Shown: positions 48,077 through 58,849, counted from the first letter of the stretch. The stretch: DNA of 64,000 bases from an uncultured Paraburkholderia sp. (GCA_940746715.1 CALNWN010000003.1:62001-126000), one strand, 5' to 3'. Program-made: numbers and translations. Notes: generated by a model not told the origin, from the letters alone.

Positions 48077-49477
48077 CTACCACCGTTGTCGATACGCTGT
48101 CGACGCCGCCGCCACTTCCTGCATCACGTTGCGCACTTTTTCGATCGACTGAACGATCTCCATCATCGTGCGGCCTGCCTGATCGATGAGCCGCGATCCT
48201 TCAGTCACGCCCGTCACGGCTTCGTCGATCAGCGCCTTGATTTCCTTTGCCGCCCTGGCGGAGCACTGCGCGAGCGTGCGCACCTCAGCGGCAACCACAG
48301 CGAAGCCGCGACCCTGCTCGCCCGCGCGGGCCGCTTCGACGGCGGCATTCAACGCCAGTATGTTCATCTGAAATGCGATCCCTTCGATCGTGCCGATGAT
48401 GGACGCGATCTTTGTCGACTGGTCCGATATGCCGGCCATGGTTCGCACGGCGCGATCCATCACGGCGCCACCCGTCTTCGCGATGTCGGATGCGTTGCTG
48501 GCGTATTCGGTCGCGAATCAGACACGCTCGTTATTTTGGGCGACGGTCGCTGTCAGTTCTTCCATGCTTGCCGCCGTTTGTTCCAGCGCGGCCGCCTGCG
48601 CCTCGGTGCGCCGTGACAGATCGGAGTTCCCCGATGCGATTTCGCTGGTGGCGCTTGCCATCGACTCGCTGCTCAAGAGCACCGTGGTGACCGTCGATTT
48701 CAGGCCCTCCTGCATCGATGAAAGACCTTGCATGAGCGCACTCATTTCGTGGTGGCCTTCCACTTGCACCTTGTTCGAGAGGTCTCCGCTGGACATCGCC
48801 GAACAGATCTCCAGCGCGCTGCTCAACGGACGGCCAATCGCGCGGTGCAGCCCGATCGCGCACACCAGCGACAGAAGGATGGCGACACAGAGTGCCCCGA
48901 CCGACGCACCGCTAACCGTGCTGAGCGTCGACTGGAAGTCTTCATAGCTCGATTCGCCGCTCATCATCAGGTAGTCGTTGAGCGCGTCGGTGCTTTTGGT
49001 GAACGCCAGCGCCAGCGGTGGCATCACGTCCATCGTGATCCGGTTGGCTGCGACCGCATCGCCCGTTTCGAGCGATTGCAGCGTGGGTTCGATTGCCCTT
49101 TTGACCAACATGTCGAATGTCAGCGAGACGGCGTCTGCAAGCTTTTGCTGTTCAGCCGACTTCGGAAGGGCGAGATAGCGTTCGTAGGCCTTCTTCGACG
49201 TTGCCAGATAGGCCCGCGTTTTTTGTAGAAGCACCTTGACGTCCGGGGATTCGGGATGCAGAAGCACCCGGTCCATCGAAACGCGCGCGATCGCAAGGTT
49301 GTATTTGGTATCGCCGAGCGCGACGGCGGACGACAACTGCACCGCATAGATTTCGTGCAGCGCCGACTTCCCCCTCTCGCGTTCCCCACTGACCGAACGC
49401 GGCAACCACCAACATCAGGGCGAGAGCAAGCCGAAGGCGAGCGAGATCCGCGCCCTGATCGATACTTTCGAAAACAT
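48077..49477 (-). pseudogene. Methyl-accepting chemotaxis protein, truncated, with nonsense stop and frameshifts
   Basis: This is a transmembrane chemoreceptor. The start at 49477 gives MFSKVSIRARISLAFGLLS, but shifts near 49425 and 49375 disturb the first helix. The periplasmic four-helix domain reads SSAVALGDTKYNLAIARVSM. Helix 2 is VGALCVAILLSLVCAIGLH, followed by HAMP (RAIGRPLSSALEICSAMSSG). The signalling domain contains the hairpin tip [23 protein letters not shown] at 48518-48520 interrupts it after VAQNNERV, and the end after EVAAAS is lost at 48077. An operator-like palindrome lies 48 bp upstream of the start. Confidence 0.75.
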
Positions 49478-49524
49478 GTGCAGATGTCCGCTGGATGATG
49501 TGAACCCCGAAGGGTAGTGAGCCG

Positions 49525-49542
49525 AATATGTCCGTACATATT
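49525..49542. promoter_or_regulatory. Palindromic operator upstream of the chemoreceptor
   Basis: The arms AATATGT (49525-49531) and ACATATT (49536-49542) are perfect inverted repeats with the 4-base spacer CCGT. Spacer length and sequence resemble the larger palindrome at 50386-50409 next to the GntR gene. It lies 48 bp upstream of the minus-strand chemoreceptor start, where a repressor would act. This suggests the neighbouring GntR/HutC regulator controls it. Confidence 0.55.
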
Positions 49543-49584
49543 GGATATCGGTCACATCATCGAAATGCGAATAGGGGTAAGCGC

Positions 49585-50316
49585 TCACACCCCAGAACGT
49601 TTCAGCCTCATCGACACGGTGAACCGCTCGGCGGGATGAACGCTCACCGACACTTCGAAAGCCTCGCCCGTCGAATCGAGATAGCGCCGCACGATCTCCA
49701 GCGCCGCCGAACTGACAGGCATCTGAAGTCGCCCTGCCATCTCTTTCGTGACATTCACGGCCTGGACGTTCTGCTGGATTTCATCGACACAGCGGCCGTA
49801 TCGCGCCTCGATCAGCGAACTGATCAGCGTGGCGGGCGCTCTCTTCGCTTCCTCGGCGATCTCTCTGTAAGTGGGGTCGATGTAGACGTCCGTCCAGCCA
49901 ACGGGCGGACGCGAGCTGCCGCGTTCGATACGCAGGCTCGATACGCGCAGCCAGTGCGACCCTTCCTCGCATTGCGGAACCTTGGCGAGCTTGCCCGCAA
50001 CGGTGACCTCTTCCACCGACTGAATGACCCGCAGATGTTCCGAGCCGAACTGCACCAGATCCTCGACCGAACCCAGCGAAGGTCGGAAGTCGTTTTTCGG
50101 CTGCGCCGATTCGACGCGTGTTCCAGCGTTCTTGCGCCGCGACACGAATCCGAGTTGCTGAAGTTGGTTCAGCGCCGCGCGGATCGTGTGCCCACTGGTG
50201 TTGTACTGGTCGCGCAACTCGAGTTCGGTGGGCAGATAGGAGCCAACCGGAAAGCGCCCGCTGGCGATGCCCTCGGTCAGGTCGCGGGCGATCTCGGCGT
50301 AATGGGGTCTGTTCAT
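49585..50316 (-). CDS. GntR/HutC-family transcriptional regulator
   Basis: This is a complete 243-residue regulator. The winged-helix is at the N-terminus: HYAEIARDLTEGIASGRFPV, GSYLPTELELRDQYNTSGHT and IRAALNQLQQLGFVSRRKNA. The UTRA effector domain (about 90-235) shows HWLRVSSLRIERGSSRPPVG, WTDVYIDPTYREIAEEAKRA and LEIVRRYLDSTGEAFEVSVS. HutC-type proteins repress catabolic operons until a small ligand binds. It is divergent from a fumarase/adenylosuccinate-lyase-type gene whose promoter carries matching palindromes. Intact. Confidence 0.85.
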   Translation of the reverse strand: MNRPHYAEIARDLTEGIASGRFPVGSYLPTELELRDQYNTSGHTIRAALNQLQQLGFVSRRKNAGTRVESAQPKNDFRPSLGSVEDLVQFGSEHLRVIQSVEEVTVAGKLAKVPQCEEGSHWLRVSSLRIERGSSRPPVGWTDVYIDPTYREIAEEAKRAPATLISSLIEARYGRCVDEIQQNVQAVNVTKEMAGRLQMPVSSAALEIVRRYLDSTGEAFEVSVSVHPAERFTVSMRLKRSGV

Positions 50317-50378
50317 GCTGTACGAAGAAGGGCGACACGGGATCGATATTCATCCAGGGTAAATCATAACTTGAACGG

Positions 50379-50409
50379 TATGTTCGAACATATTATCTTT
50401 AATATGTTC
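50379..50409. promoter_or_regulatory. Tandem palindromic operators between GntR and the lyase gene
   Basis: Two overlapping elements are visible. TATGTTCGAACATA (50379-50392) is a perfect 14-bp palindrome. The arms GAACATATTA (50386-50395) and TAATATGTTC (50400-50409) are perfect inverted repeats around TCTT. Together they form the only strong operator-like structure between the divergent genes. It is the likely binding site of the GntR/HutC protein. Confidence 0.7.
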
Positions 50410-50491
50410 GGATATATTAGCCGAGTGCCTCAGTTGCGATCCGCCAGTCCGATCACCGCACAACCCTGTTTGCTTGACTCAAGGCCTCGTC

Positions 50492-50920
50492 ATGACTACC
50501 CGCACCGCCCCGCTTCCAGCACCGTCTTCGATTCGATCCTGTTTCGCGACGCCTTCGGCACCGCCAAGATGCGCGCCCTGTTTCCGATCACGCGCTGGTG
50601 CAGCGCTATATCGATGTCCGAGGTCGCGCTCGCAAAGGCGGAAGCCCGCGTCGGCGTGATTCCGGCCGATGCCGCCGAGGTGATCGCGCGCGAGTCGCAG
50701 ATCGAACGCATCGACTTCGACCACATGCGTGAGGAGACGGACATCGTCGGCTATCCGATTCTTCCGCTCGTGCACCAGGCTGGTCGGCATGTGCGGCGAC
50801 GCTGGTCGCTATGTGCACTGGGGCGCCACCACGCAGGACATCATGGATACCGCCGTCGCGCTGCAGGTTCGCGACGCGCTCGACTCGATCGATGCCGATA
50901 TCCGCGAATTGCGCGGCTAG
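50492..50920 (+). pseudogene. Fumarase/adenylosuccinate lyase superfamily stump (PcaB-like)
   Basis: After the start at 50492, shifts bring in SSTVFDSILFRDAFGTAKMR, then [40 protein letters not shown] and, after another shift near 50780, [20 protein letters not shown] and [20 protein letters not shown], then TAG at 50918-50920. HWGATTQD is the conserved His-containing region of adenylosuccinate lyase / 3-carboxy-cis,cis-muconate cycloisomerase. About 140 of 450 residues remain; the SS-loop signature is missing. It lies beside the GntR operators. Confidence 0.65.
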
Positions 50921-51115
50921 CGCGAATGATTCAGCCGGACGACGGCAGCCGATAGCCAATACCAAATGGGTCAAACGGCGAAACATGTCGAGTTTCAGCC
51001 ACATGCCCCTGTCTAACGAGCGTCGCTCCATGGCCGGCCGCTGACGGGAAAAATTCCACTTTGCGCAGACCGGTGAAAGACTGGTCCGCATCGTGCAAAC
51101 GTTACCCCGAATGCC
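50921..51115. other. Spacer, no gene
   Basis: These 195 bases lie between the lyase stump and the cytochrome c end. No domain or signal is recognised. Confidence 0.3.
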
Positions 51116-51946
51116 TTACTGTCCAACTTTCCGCTGCGCCATATACGCAAGATAAGCGACGATCAGATCGATTTCTCGATCGCTCAGCTGGTCCTGCGGG
51201 AAAGCGGGCATGGTCCTGCCGGGCCAGTCTCGAACCGATGCCGGATTGCGAATGTAGCGGCTCAAGGCCGCGGGCTGGAAGTACTCGACTGGATTCATTG
51301 GCAGGTCGGGGCCGGTGTCCGCGCTGCCCGCGTGGTTGAGCCGATGACAGGCGAGACACTGAGTGATGAACAGGCTTTGGCCCGCGCGGATCGGATCGGT
51401 TGCCGGCAGTGCCGGATCGACGGCGAGCACCGGCCAGCGAGCGGATGGGGACGGTTGCGTAGCAAGTTGCGCGATCTGGTAAGGCCATTGCTCGCTGCGG
51501 ACAGATGCCGCTCCCCTGCCGACCCAGACCAGGTAGAACGGGCCCGGGCTGACCGGCTTGCCGGGCAACTTCGGCCATGGCTGCGCCGGGTCCTCCACCG
51601 CGAGCCATGCGACGGCGATCGCGGGATCACGGTTGCGCACGAGGTCCATCGGCAGTTGCGCGGCAAAGCCGTCGGTCGCACGTGCCTCGAGCACGCTGTC
51701 CGCAGGTAACGCCGTAGCGTCGAGCAGGTCGGCCAGTGGCACTGCACGGTAGGTCGCTGACGTACCGTAGGCGACATCTTGCGGAACGTGAATCTCGGCA
51801 GCATCCGGACGCGCCAGCAACTCCGCCTGGCTAAACGACTGGGTCTTACCGCCAATCGTGAGTTTGATCAAGGACTGCGCGGCAGCACAATCCCCGATCG
51901 CGCCAAGCGTCAGCAGCAAAACCGCAAACAACACGCGTTTCGACAT
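51116..51946 (-). CDS. Periplasmic c-type cytochrome, single haem
   Basis: This is a complete 276-residue secreted protein. The start at 51946 is preceded by GGAGGACAA, an excellent ribosome-binding site. The signal peptide (about 1-22) is MSKRVLFAVLLLTLGAIGDC. The first domain (LIKLTIGGKTQSFSQAELLA, YRAVPLADLLDATALPADSV) resembles a molybdopterin-oxidoreductase-like beta domain. The C-terminal cytochrome has one CLACH haem site in ITQCLACHRLNHAGSADTGP and an axial Met probably in PGRTMPAFPQDQLSD. It could pass electrons from a periplasmic dehydrogenase to the chain. No partner gene adjoins. Confidence 0.8.
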   Translation of the reverse strand: MSKRVLFAVLLLTLGAIGDCAAAQSLIKLTIGGKTQSFSQAELLARPDAAEIHVPQDVAYGTSATYRAVPLADLLDATALPADSVLEARATDGFAAQLPMDLVRNRDPAIAVAWLAVEDPAQPWPKLPGKPVSPGPFYLVWVGRGAASVRSEQWPYQIAQLATQPSPSARWPVLAVDPALPATDPIRAGQSLFITQCLACHRLNHAGSADTGPDLPMNPVEYFQPAALSRYIRNPASVRDWPGRTMPAFPQDQLSDREIDLIVAYLAYMAQRKVGQ

Positions 51947-52751
51947 TTGTCCTCCGTGCATTGTTGTTGCCGGCGATGTCGGCGGCAAAATCGCCGAACC
52001 CACGGGGATAGACAGGCCGCCAATTCATCCCGCACCGGTGAGCGGATTATGTCAGCGGTGGTGAATCCTCGGTAGCGCGCGTGCTGTCTGCGCGAACCGA
52101 TCAGCGCATGAAGCCGTGAGGTGCGAATCCCGCCTCGCTTGACATCATTGCAGCTGCAATCGCTTCTCGTTCGCGGGCCGCACCCGACCCTGAACGGATC
52201 TACGATTTTGCCGAAAGCGGACCTTGGCCAAAGCAGTCACTCTAGTTCGGCCATAACGCGATCCGCAACGCATGTTCTGCAAAAAATAGAGCAAGATCGT
52301 CGGTCGTCTGAGCGGAAACTACGGTTTTTTAATGTGGCCGCATGCGAGCTCCGCTTCCGTACTAATCAGCGATTTCGGGGGATCGGATTTGCTGTGCGCC
52401 TAGTTGCAGTCTCTATTTGGCGTGATTGAACTAAAATCCCATCTTGCCTCCGCCTGTGAACATAGTCGATGTTGAACAGTACAAATGCCCGCGGAATCGT
52501 TATGCGAGTCTGGCCACTGTCCTCAAAGCTTGGCCCTCGGGTTTCCACTGATGTGATGCGAGCCGCGCCATTGCGCATGAAACACGGCGGCCTGGAGGCC
52601 ACGGCTGCTGCGTCAGATGCCAACGGTTTTCAACCGTAAATCTTTGTATTCTAAAGATATTCTCGTCTCAAGCGGTGCGCTCGGCTCGAAGTCTGGCCTG
52701 GCCGAACGAGGTTGAGAGTTAGACGAACTTCGCCGCTCCTGCTCCCCGCTT
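51947..52751. other. Gene-free region upstream of groES
   Basis: This stretch is 805 bases. Its AT content rises towards the groES promoter. Short frames are present but none has a start site or family resemblance. I see no tRNA, no terminator and no repeat. Confidence 0.45.
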
Positions 52752-52781
52752 CTTGAATTTGTCACCACCCGTCCATATAAT
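52752..52781 (+). promoter_or_regulatory. groES-groEL promoter
   Basis: TTGAAT (52753-52758) and TATAAT (52776-52781) are 17 bases apart, a near-ideal sigma-70 promoter. CTTGAAT starting at 52752 also fits the -35 part of a heat-shock (sigma-32) promoter, with CCATATAAT as a possible -10. The -10 ends where CIRCE begins. Confidence 0.7.
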
Positions 52782-52807
52782 TAGCACTCACTGCACGAGA
52801 GTGCTAA
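52781..52807. promoter_or_regulatory. CIRCE element (HrcA operator)
   Basis: TTAGCACTC (52781-52789), 9 bases, GAGTGCTAA (52799-52807) is a perfect match to the CIRCE consensus. It overlaps the end of the -10 box, so HrcA binding would block initiation. Both HrcA repression and sigma-32 activation are therefore plausible here. Confidence 0.95.
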
Positions 52808-52879
52808 CAACTTCGCCGGCTGGCTCGGCCAGCCGGGTTTTCCAAGCGTTCTTCAGTCTCAATCAAGAGAGGAGTATGT

Positions 52880-53170
52880 ATGAACCTTCGTCCTTTGCAT
52901 GATCGCGTGATCGTCAAGCGTCTGGATCAAGAAACCAAGACCGCGTCGGGCATCGTGATCCCCGAAGCCGCAGCAGAAAAGCCGGATCAGGGCGAAATCC
53001 TGGCAGTCGGCCCGGGCAAGCGTGACGACAAGGGCGCAGCAATTGCCCTCGACGTGAAGGTCGGCGACCGCGTTCTGTTCGGCAAGTACGCAGGCCAGAC
53101 CGTCAAGGTCGACGGCAACGAACTGCTCGTCATGCGCGAAGAAGACATCATGGCCGTGGTGAACAAGTAA
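52880..53170 (+). CDS. groS: Co-chaperonin GroES
   Basis: This is a complete 96-residue GroES, the lid of the GroEL folding chamber. [20 protein letters not shown] opens the protein. The mobile loop [20 protein letters not shown] binds GroEL. Start with AAGAGAGGAG upstream. It is the first gene of the groES-groEL operon, 54 bp before groEL and behind a CIRCE-regulated promoter. Length and sequence are those of a standard beta-proteobacterial GroES. Confidence 0.97.
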   Translation: MNLRPLHDRVIVKRLDQETKTASGIVIPEAAAEKPDQGEILAVGPGKRDDKGAAIALDVKVGDRVLFGKYAGQTVKVDGNELLVMREEDIMAVVNK

Positions 53171-53221
53171 GCGCAAAGCCGCTACTTGCCCAGGTTATAT
53201 CCAAAGAATTCAAGGAGTTAG

Positions 53222-54868
<1,647 letters not shown>

Positions 54869-54950
54869 TTTCGTGTCCGCTTCCCGGTTGGGTCTCTTCA
54901 AGGAGGTTCAGTCGGGAGTTGATGGAGGAGCGCACCGCGAGGTGCGCTTC

Positions 54951-54988
54951 GCCAAAGAAAAACCCGCCTGAGCGGGTTTTTCTTTGGC
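54951..54988. terminator. Bidirectional rho-independent terminator
   Basis: Two perfect 17-base arms, GCCAAAGAAAAACCCGC (54951-54967) and GCGGGTTTTTCTTTGGC (54972-54988), pair around CTGA. The GC part of the stem is followed by a run of five Ts. It ends groES-groEL and could also serve transcripts entering from the right. Confidence 0.9.
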
Positions 54989-55730
54989 TACGTGTACGTG
55001 CTTTGTTGGACTCAGTCGCCGTTGATCAGTAACCCAGCCTTCGACCTGCCGAGCTCAACCGACCGGCGGAGGATCGGAGGCGCGATCCCTAGCACTATCA
55101 TCAGCGCAAGACGCGAGAATGCCGACGTTCGCGATCCGCCTTTCGCCCGAGGTTGCTCATGTGTATGCCATACGCACAAATCGCAACCGTAATGGCCAGC
55201 GCAATAACACCGAAGCTCATAGTCATTCTCCGTTTATATGGAATCTATGATCGGTAGCCCATCCTTATTGGATCAGGGCCCTTAGAATCGTAGGTGCTAG
55301 TTTTCCCCACACGGCTCGAGGGTACTAGAAATTTCGTCTACGACCAAGTCGGTTTCTCTACGGCAGCTTGTATACGATGCGCCTGCTGATGGCAATGCGA
55401 TAAGCAAGGCCCGATTAGGGAGCCAGTCTGACCCACCACACATCCGATAGTTCTCTGTATTTCCCTCACGTGGGATCGAACAGGTTGTAACTCCGATGTC
55501 CGAGTAGATGCGGAAATAATACGCGCAGGAAGACTAAGCCTTCTTCAATGAGACATCGAGTCACTGGAACTGATTTTTGTGGTTCCACTGACGCAGCGCA
55601 CTGCATTCGCCGTCGGGAAGTAATGCGGGAATCCCAAAAGACCTGACCGCCGCCAGGATCGCACCGGACTTAGTCCGCAAGCGCCGCCTCGTCGGTGAGC
55701 AGCGTTGTTTCGTCCGGGTGGCCCGTTCGC
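54989..55730. other. Intergenic region between groEL and cysC
   Basis: This region of 742 bases contains one small minus-strand gene candidate (55101-55226). The remainder shows no domain, no hairpin and no repeat that I can support. Confidence 0.5.
55101..55226 (-). CDS. Candidate 41-residue membrane protein
   Basis: ATG at 55226 is preceded by CGGAGA, and the frame runs to TGA at 55101-55103. The protein has one hydrophobic helix (FGVIALAITVAICAYGIHM, about residues 5-23) followed by a basic tail (GRKADRERRHSRVLR). The inside-positive rule puts the tail in the cytoplasm. Size, composition and ribosome-binding site support a real small membrane protein; I see no family. Confidence 0.45.
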   Translation of the reverse strand: MTMSFGVIALAITVAICAYGIHMSNLGRKADRERRHSRVLR

Positions 55731-56342
55731 TTATGCCGTAGGTGGGAGACAGTGCTCGCCCAAGTACCCGAGAATCCCGGCCACGCTTTCGCTCGGCGTC
55801 AAAGTAGCGGTATCGATAAGGAGTTCCGGATCCAAGGGCGCTTCATATGGCGCTGAAATGCCGGTGAACCCGGGAATTTCGCCGGCCAGCGCCTTCGCAT
55901 AGAGACCTTTCGGGTCGCGGCTTGTGCAGGTGGCGACGGGTGCCGACAGGTACGTCTCGATGAAATTGCCCGCGCCGATGATGTCGCGCGCCATGGCCCG
56001 GTCCGCGCGCATCGGCGAAATGAGGGCCGCGATGACGATGAGGCCGGCGTCATTCATCAACTGCGCGACGTGCGCCACGCGGCGGATGTTTTCGTGGCGG
56101 TCATCCGGGTCGAAGCCGAGGTCGCTGCCGAGGCCGTGGCGAACATAGTCGCCGTCGAGCACATAGCACGCGTGGCCTTGCGCGACCAGTTGCCGTTCCA
56201 GTTCGAACGCGATGGTCGACTTGCCCGCTCCCGAGAGGCCGGTGAGCCAGATCGTGACTGGCTTCTGGCGGAGAATCCGCATTCTGTCCGCGAGCTTGAT
56301 GGTGCCGTGGAAGCGTTGTACCGGGCCGCAGGGTTGCTCCAT
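55731..56342 (-). CDS. cysC: Adenylylsulfate kinase
   Basis: This is a complete 203-residue APS kinase, which makes PAPS, the universal sulfate donor. P-loop GLSGAGKST is at residues 35-43, preceded by KPVTIWLT. DGDYVRHGLGSDLGFDPDDR and HENIRRVAHVAQLMNDAGLI form the substrate region, and FIETYLSAPVATCTSRDPKG is conserved. It lies 18 bp downstream of a sulfotransferase on the same strand, so it probably supplies PAPS to that enzyme rather than to assimilation. No cysD/cysN neighbours are seen. Confidence 0.92.
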   Translation of the reverse strand: MEQPCGPVQRFHGTIKLADRMRILRQKPVTIWLTGLSGAGKSTIAFELERQLVAQGHACYVLDGDYVRHGLGSDLGFDPDDRHENIRRVAHVAQLMNDAGLIVIAALISPMRADRAMARDIIGAGNFIETYLSAPVATCTSRDPKGLYAKALAGEIPGFTGISAPYEAPLDPELLIDTATLTPSESVAGILGYLGEHCLPPTA

Positions 56343-56360
56343 TCTCGTATTCCTGAAAGC

Positions 56361-57571
56361 TTAAATGCAGTGCCAACCTTGGCGCCATACGCCGGCGTTG
56401 TGCAGTCGTTCCGCCGAATCGGCGATGGCGACGTGGAATCCGTCTGCCGCGCCTAGCGGTAAAGCGATGGAAAAGCCGGCGTAGGCGCTGGGATAGCCCG
56501 CTTGGGCGACGTCCGGCCTATGCTCGCCGCTCGAGCCGCGAGCAATGACTTCGTTGCCGATCCGCACTTCGAGCGATACCTTTTGTTCCGGACGACTGAG
56601 GTTCACCGTCCAGCCGGAGACAATGCCGCCGCGCACCGAGTCGACAAATCCGTCGTACATGTCCGCAATCGTTTGCGTTTCGCTGCCTGCGAGCCGCAGA
56701 TATTCGTCGATCGGCGCAAGGTCGAAGCGGCCGATCACTCCATCCACCTTCGCGAGAAACGTCTCGTCGAAGCCGAACACCACCGACTTGTGCAGATACG
56801 GATTCTCAAGCCGATTGATCTCCGCCTGGATCACCTTGACCAGTTCAAGCGCTTTCACAAACACGCTGCCGGACCTGTGCGCATCGCTTTCAATTGCGCG
56901 CTTTGCATGCTCGAAAATCGCGTAATCGAGGCTATTGTCCTCGACGAATTTCTGTTTCGCGCTTTCGCTCAACTGGCCAATTTGTTTCGGCGAGCCATTC
57001 GTAATGTTCGTCTCAAAGTAAAGCGGCAATTTCAATCCGGTCTTCGCACAGAGCCGGAGTAAAAATTCGCTCATGTTTTCGCAAATGCCCACCGTGGTGA
57101 AGTGATGCCGCAAGTTGACTTTCGCAATATCGAGACTAAGCGCATCAGGCGGCAAGTGGCCGCTCAGCATTTGCACAAAGACGTTCCTGCCGCCGAGTGA
57201 TTCGCTCACCCCTCGTCAAGGGAGAGGGCGCCGCGCCGCACGAGCGCCTCCGTCGCCGACACGCTAGCCCCGCGCGCGACTTCGCCGTTTTTGCCGTTCA
57301 GCGCATAGCGGTAATGCGATATTTGCCGCGCGAGAGGATCCCGCAGGATGGTGCAATAGGCGAGTGGGGTCTTGAGGCTTCTATGAATGCCGTACGGCTG
57401 GTGGCCGCCGCCAATGCCTGTTTCGAGAAGCCTGGCGCGGCACCTGTCCCAACCTTCCCGGTCCCATTCGAAGACGACGAATTGGTCTTTACCTTTGTTC
57501 AGGTCGAAGAATGAGATCACCGTCGATCCCCCGCTCTTGGGCGGGTGGACGAAAAAGGTGGGCGCGGACAT
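56361..57571 (-). pseudogene. Sulfotransferase with C-terminal beta domain, one frameshift
   Basis: This is a protein of about 403 residues. SAPTFFVHPPKSGGSTVISF contains the PAPS 5'-phosphosulfate loop (PKSGGST), and LAYCTILRDPLARQISHYRY the 3'-phosphate motif. Near 57205 one base is missing (LSLDEG-stop, while the next frame resumes SESLGGRNVFVQMLSGHLPP). The C-terminal 110 residues form an Ig-like beta domain: IVSGWTVNLSRPEQKVSLEV, SSGEHRPDVAQAGYPSAYAG and FSIALPLGAADGFHV, seen also in glycosyltransferases. With cysC downstream this pair would make a sulfated saccharide or lipid. As written it is split. Confidence 0.75.
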
Positions 57572-57694
57572 ATAACGATATGACGAATTACGATTTGTAA
57601 GTGTAACCCGCGCGTGTTCGCTCCGTTGTAACGTTTAATTACACAGAAGGTTTGCTTACGTTCGCCGTGAGGCGTGACTGGCGGCGAAAAGAGG
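57572..57694. other. Spacer between the sulfotransferase and thiD
   Basis: This is a short spacer, AT-rich near 57575-57640, upstream of the sulfotransferase. No clear promoter is identified. Confidence 0.3.
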
Positions 57695-58555
57695 TCAGTG
57701 CCGGGCTTCCCCAGGCGCGGCATCCTTCCCGCTAGCCGGCGGCGTCTCCTCGTCGCTGCTGCGGGCCCAGAAAAACCGGTCCGGCATATACGCGCCCATA
57801 CCCGGCCGGAATGCGCTTTGCACGGCCTGATACAGATACTCCTGAGCCTCGCGGACCGCCTCGGCCGGCTCCTGCCCGTTGGCGAGGAGTGCCGCGATCG
57901 CCGAGCCGAGCGTGTCGGTCAAGCCCATGATGCGGTTGCTGCCGCGGTCCCACATGTCCTGACGCAACTGGCCGTCTTCGCTGAAAAGCGTATTGACGAG
58001 CCGGTGCGTGCCGGTTTCCGTCGAAAGGATGTATTCGCAGCCGTGCGACAACAGATGCGAGATCGCCGCGTCGAGGCTCGGCGCCTCGGCGTCGCCGTCG
58101 GGCTGCGCAAGCGCGAGCAGCGTTGCGGAATCGGCGACCAGCAGGGTGGTTTGCGGCGCGAGCAGATCGGCGATGGCCTCGCGCAGTTCATCGTCGGCGA
58201 GCACATGTTCGTCGTCAAGCGTGAAGTCGGGGGCGAGAATCAGGGGAATGTCGTCGTAGTCCGCTACCACTTCGGCGATCGCGCTCACCACTTCCGCGCG
58301 CGTGCAGGCGCCGACCTTGAACGCCGCAATCGGCATGTCCTCCAGCAGCATGCGCGCCTGAGTCGCCACCACTTCGGGATCGAGTCCGTTGACTTCGTCG
58401 CAGGTTGCCGAGTCGCGCACGGTGTAGCCGGTGAGCACGGAGGCGCCGTGACAACCCATGCTGGCAAGGGTCATCAGGTCGGCTTGCAGGCCGGAGCCGC
58501 AGGTGGGATCGGAAAGGCCGAAGGTGAGGACGATCGGAGGCGTGTCGCTGGGCAT
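57695..58555 (-). CDS. thiD: Hydroxymethylpyrimidine/phosphomethylpyrimidine kinase
   Basis: This is a complete 286-residue ThiD, which phosphorylates HMP twice to HMP-PP for thiamin synthesis. PIVLTFGLSDPTCGSGLQAD is the N-terminal substrate region. VVATQARMLLEDMPIAAFKV follows. MGLTDTLGSAIAALLANGQE holds the GTxDxxG-like catalytic segment, here MGLTDTLGSA. The start at 58555 gives MPSDTPPIVLTFG. It is divergent from rubredoxin. I see no TPP riboswitch upstream. Confidence 0.88.
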   Translation of the reverse strand: MPSDTPPIVLTFGLSDPTCGSGLQADLMTLASMGCHGASVLTGYTVRDSATCDEVNGLDPEVVATQARMLLEDMPIAAFKVGACTRAEVVSAIAEVVADYDDIPLILAPDFTLDDEHVLADDELREAIADLLAPQTTLLVADSATLLALAQPDGDAEAPSLDAAISHLLSHGCEYILSTETGTHRLVNTLFSEDGQLRQDMWDRGSNRIMGLTDTLGSAIAALLANGQEPAEAVREAQEYLYQAVQSAFRPGMGAYMPDRFFWARSSDEETPPASGKDAAPGEARH

Positions 58556-58849
58556 GAAGTTTTACAAAGGAGCAGTGTTTTCGGCGCACTCGGTACGCAA
58601 TTGGCTCAATTATGCGTCCTAAACCGACGCGAGGGCGTTTTTTCGCATCCGGGCGCCTTCCCGCGATGCCGCGCTGCCCGGCTTTGGCGCGACTGTGACC
58701 GGCGCCGCACGCTGCGCCGTTTGACCCATCCGGCATGGCGGGAGACCGTCGGAGACTTGGAATGGACGTTTGCCATTGCTAGGCATTGGGGCGGCAACAC
58801 GGTACTATCATGGCTCCCGTTTCCACGGACTTCACGACGCGACACAAGA
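58556..58849. promoter_or_regulatory. Divergent region thiD / rubredoxin
   Basis: These 294 bases carry both promoters. I cannot identify a clear -10/-35 for either gene and see no conserved riboswitch core. Confidence 0.3.

Noticed and set aside
58556-58849. TPP riboswitch upstream of thiD
   Set aside because: I could not find the conserved CUGAGA-type core on the minus strand.
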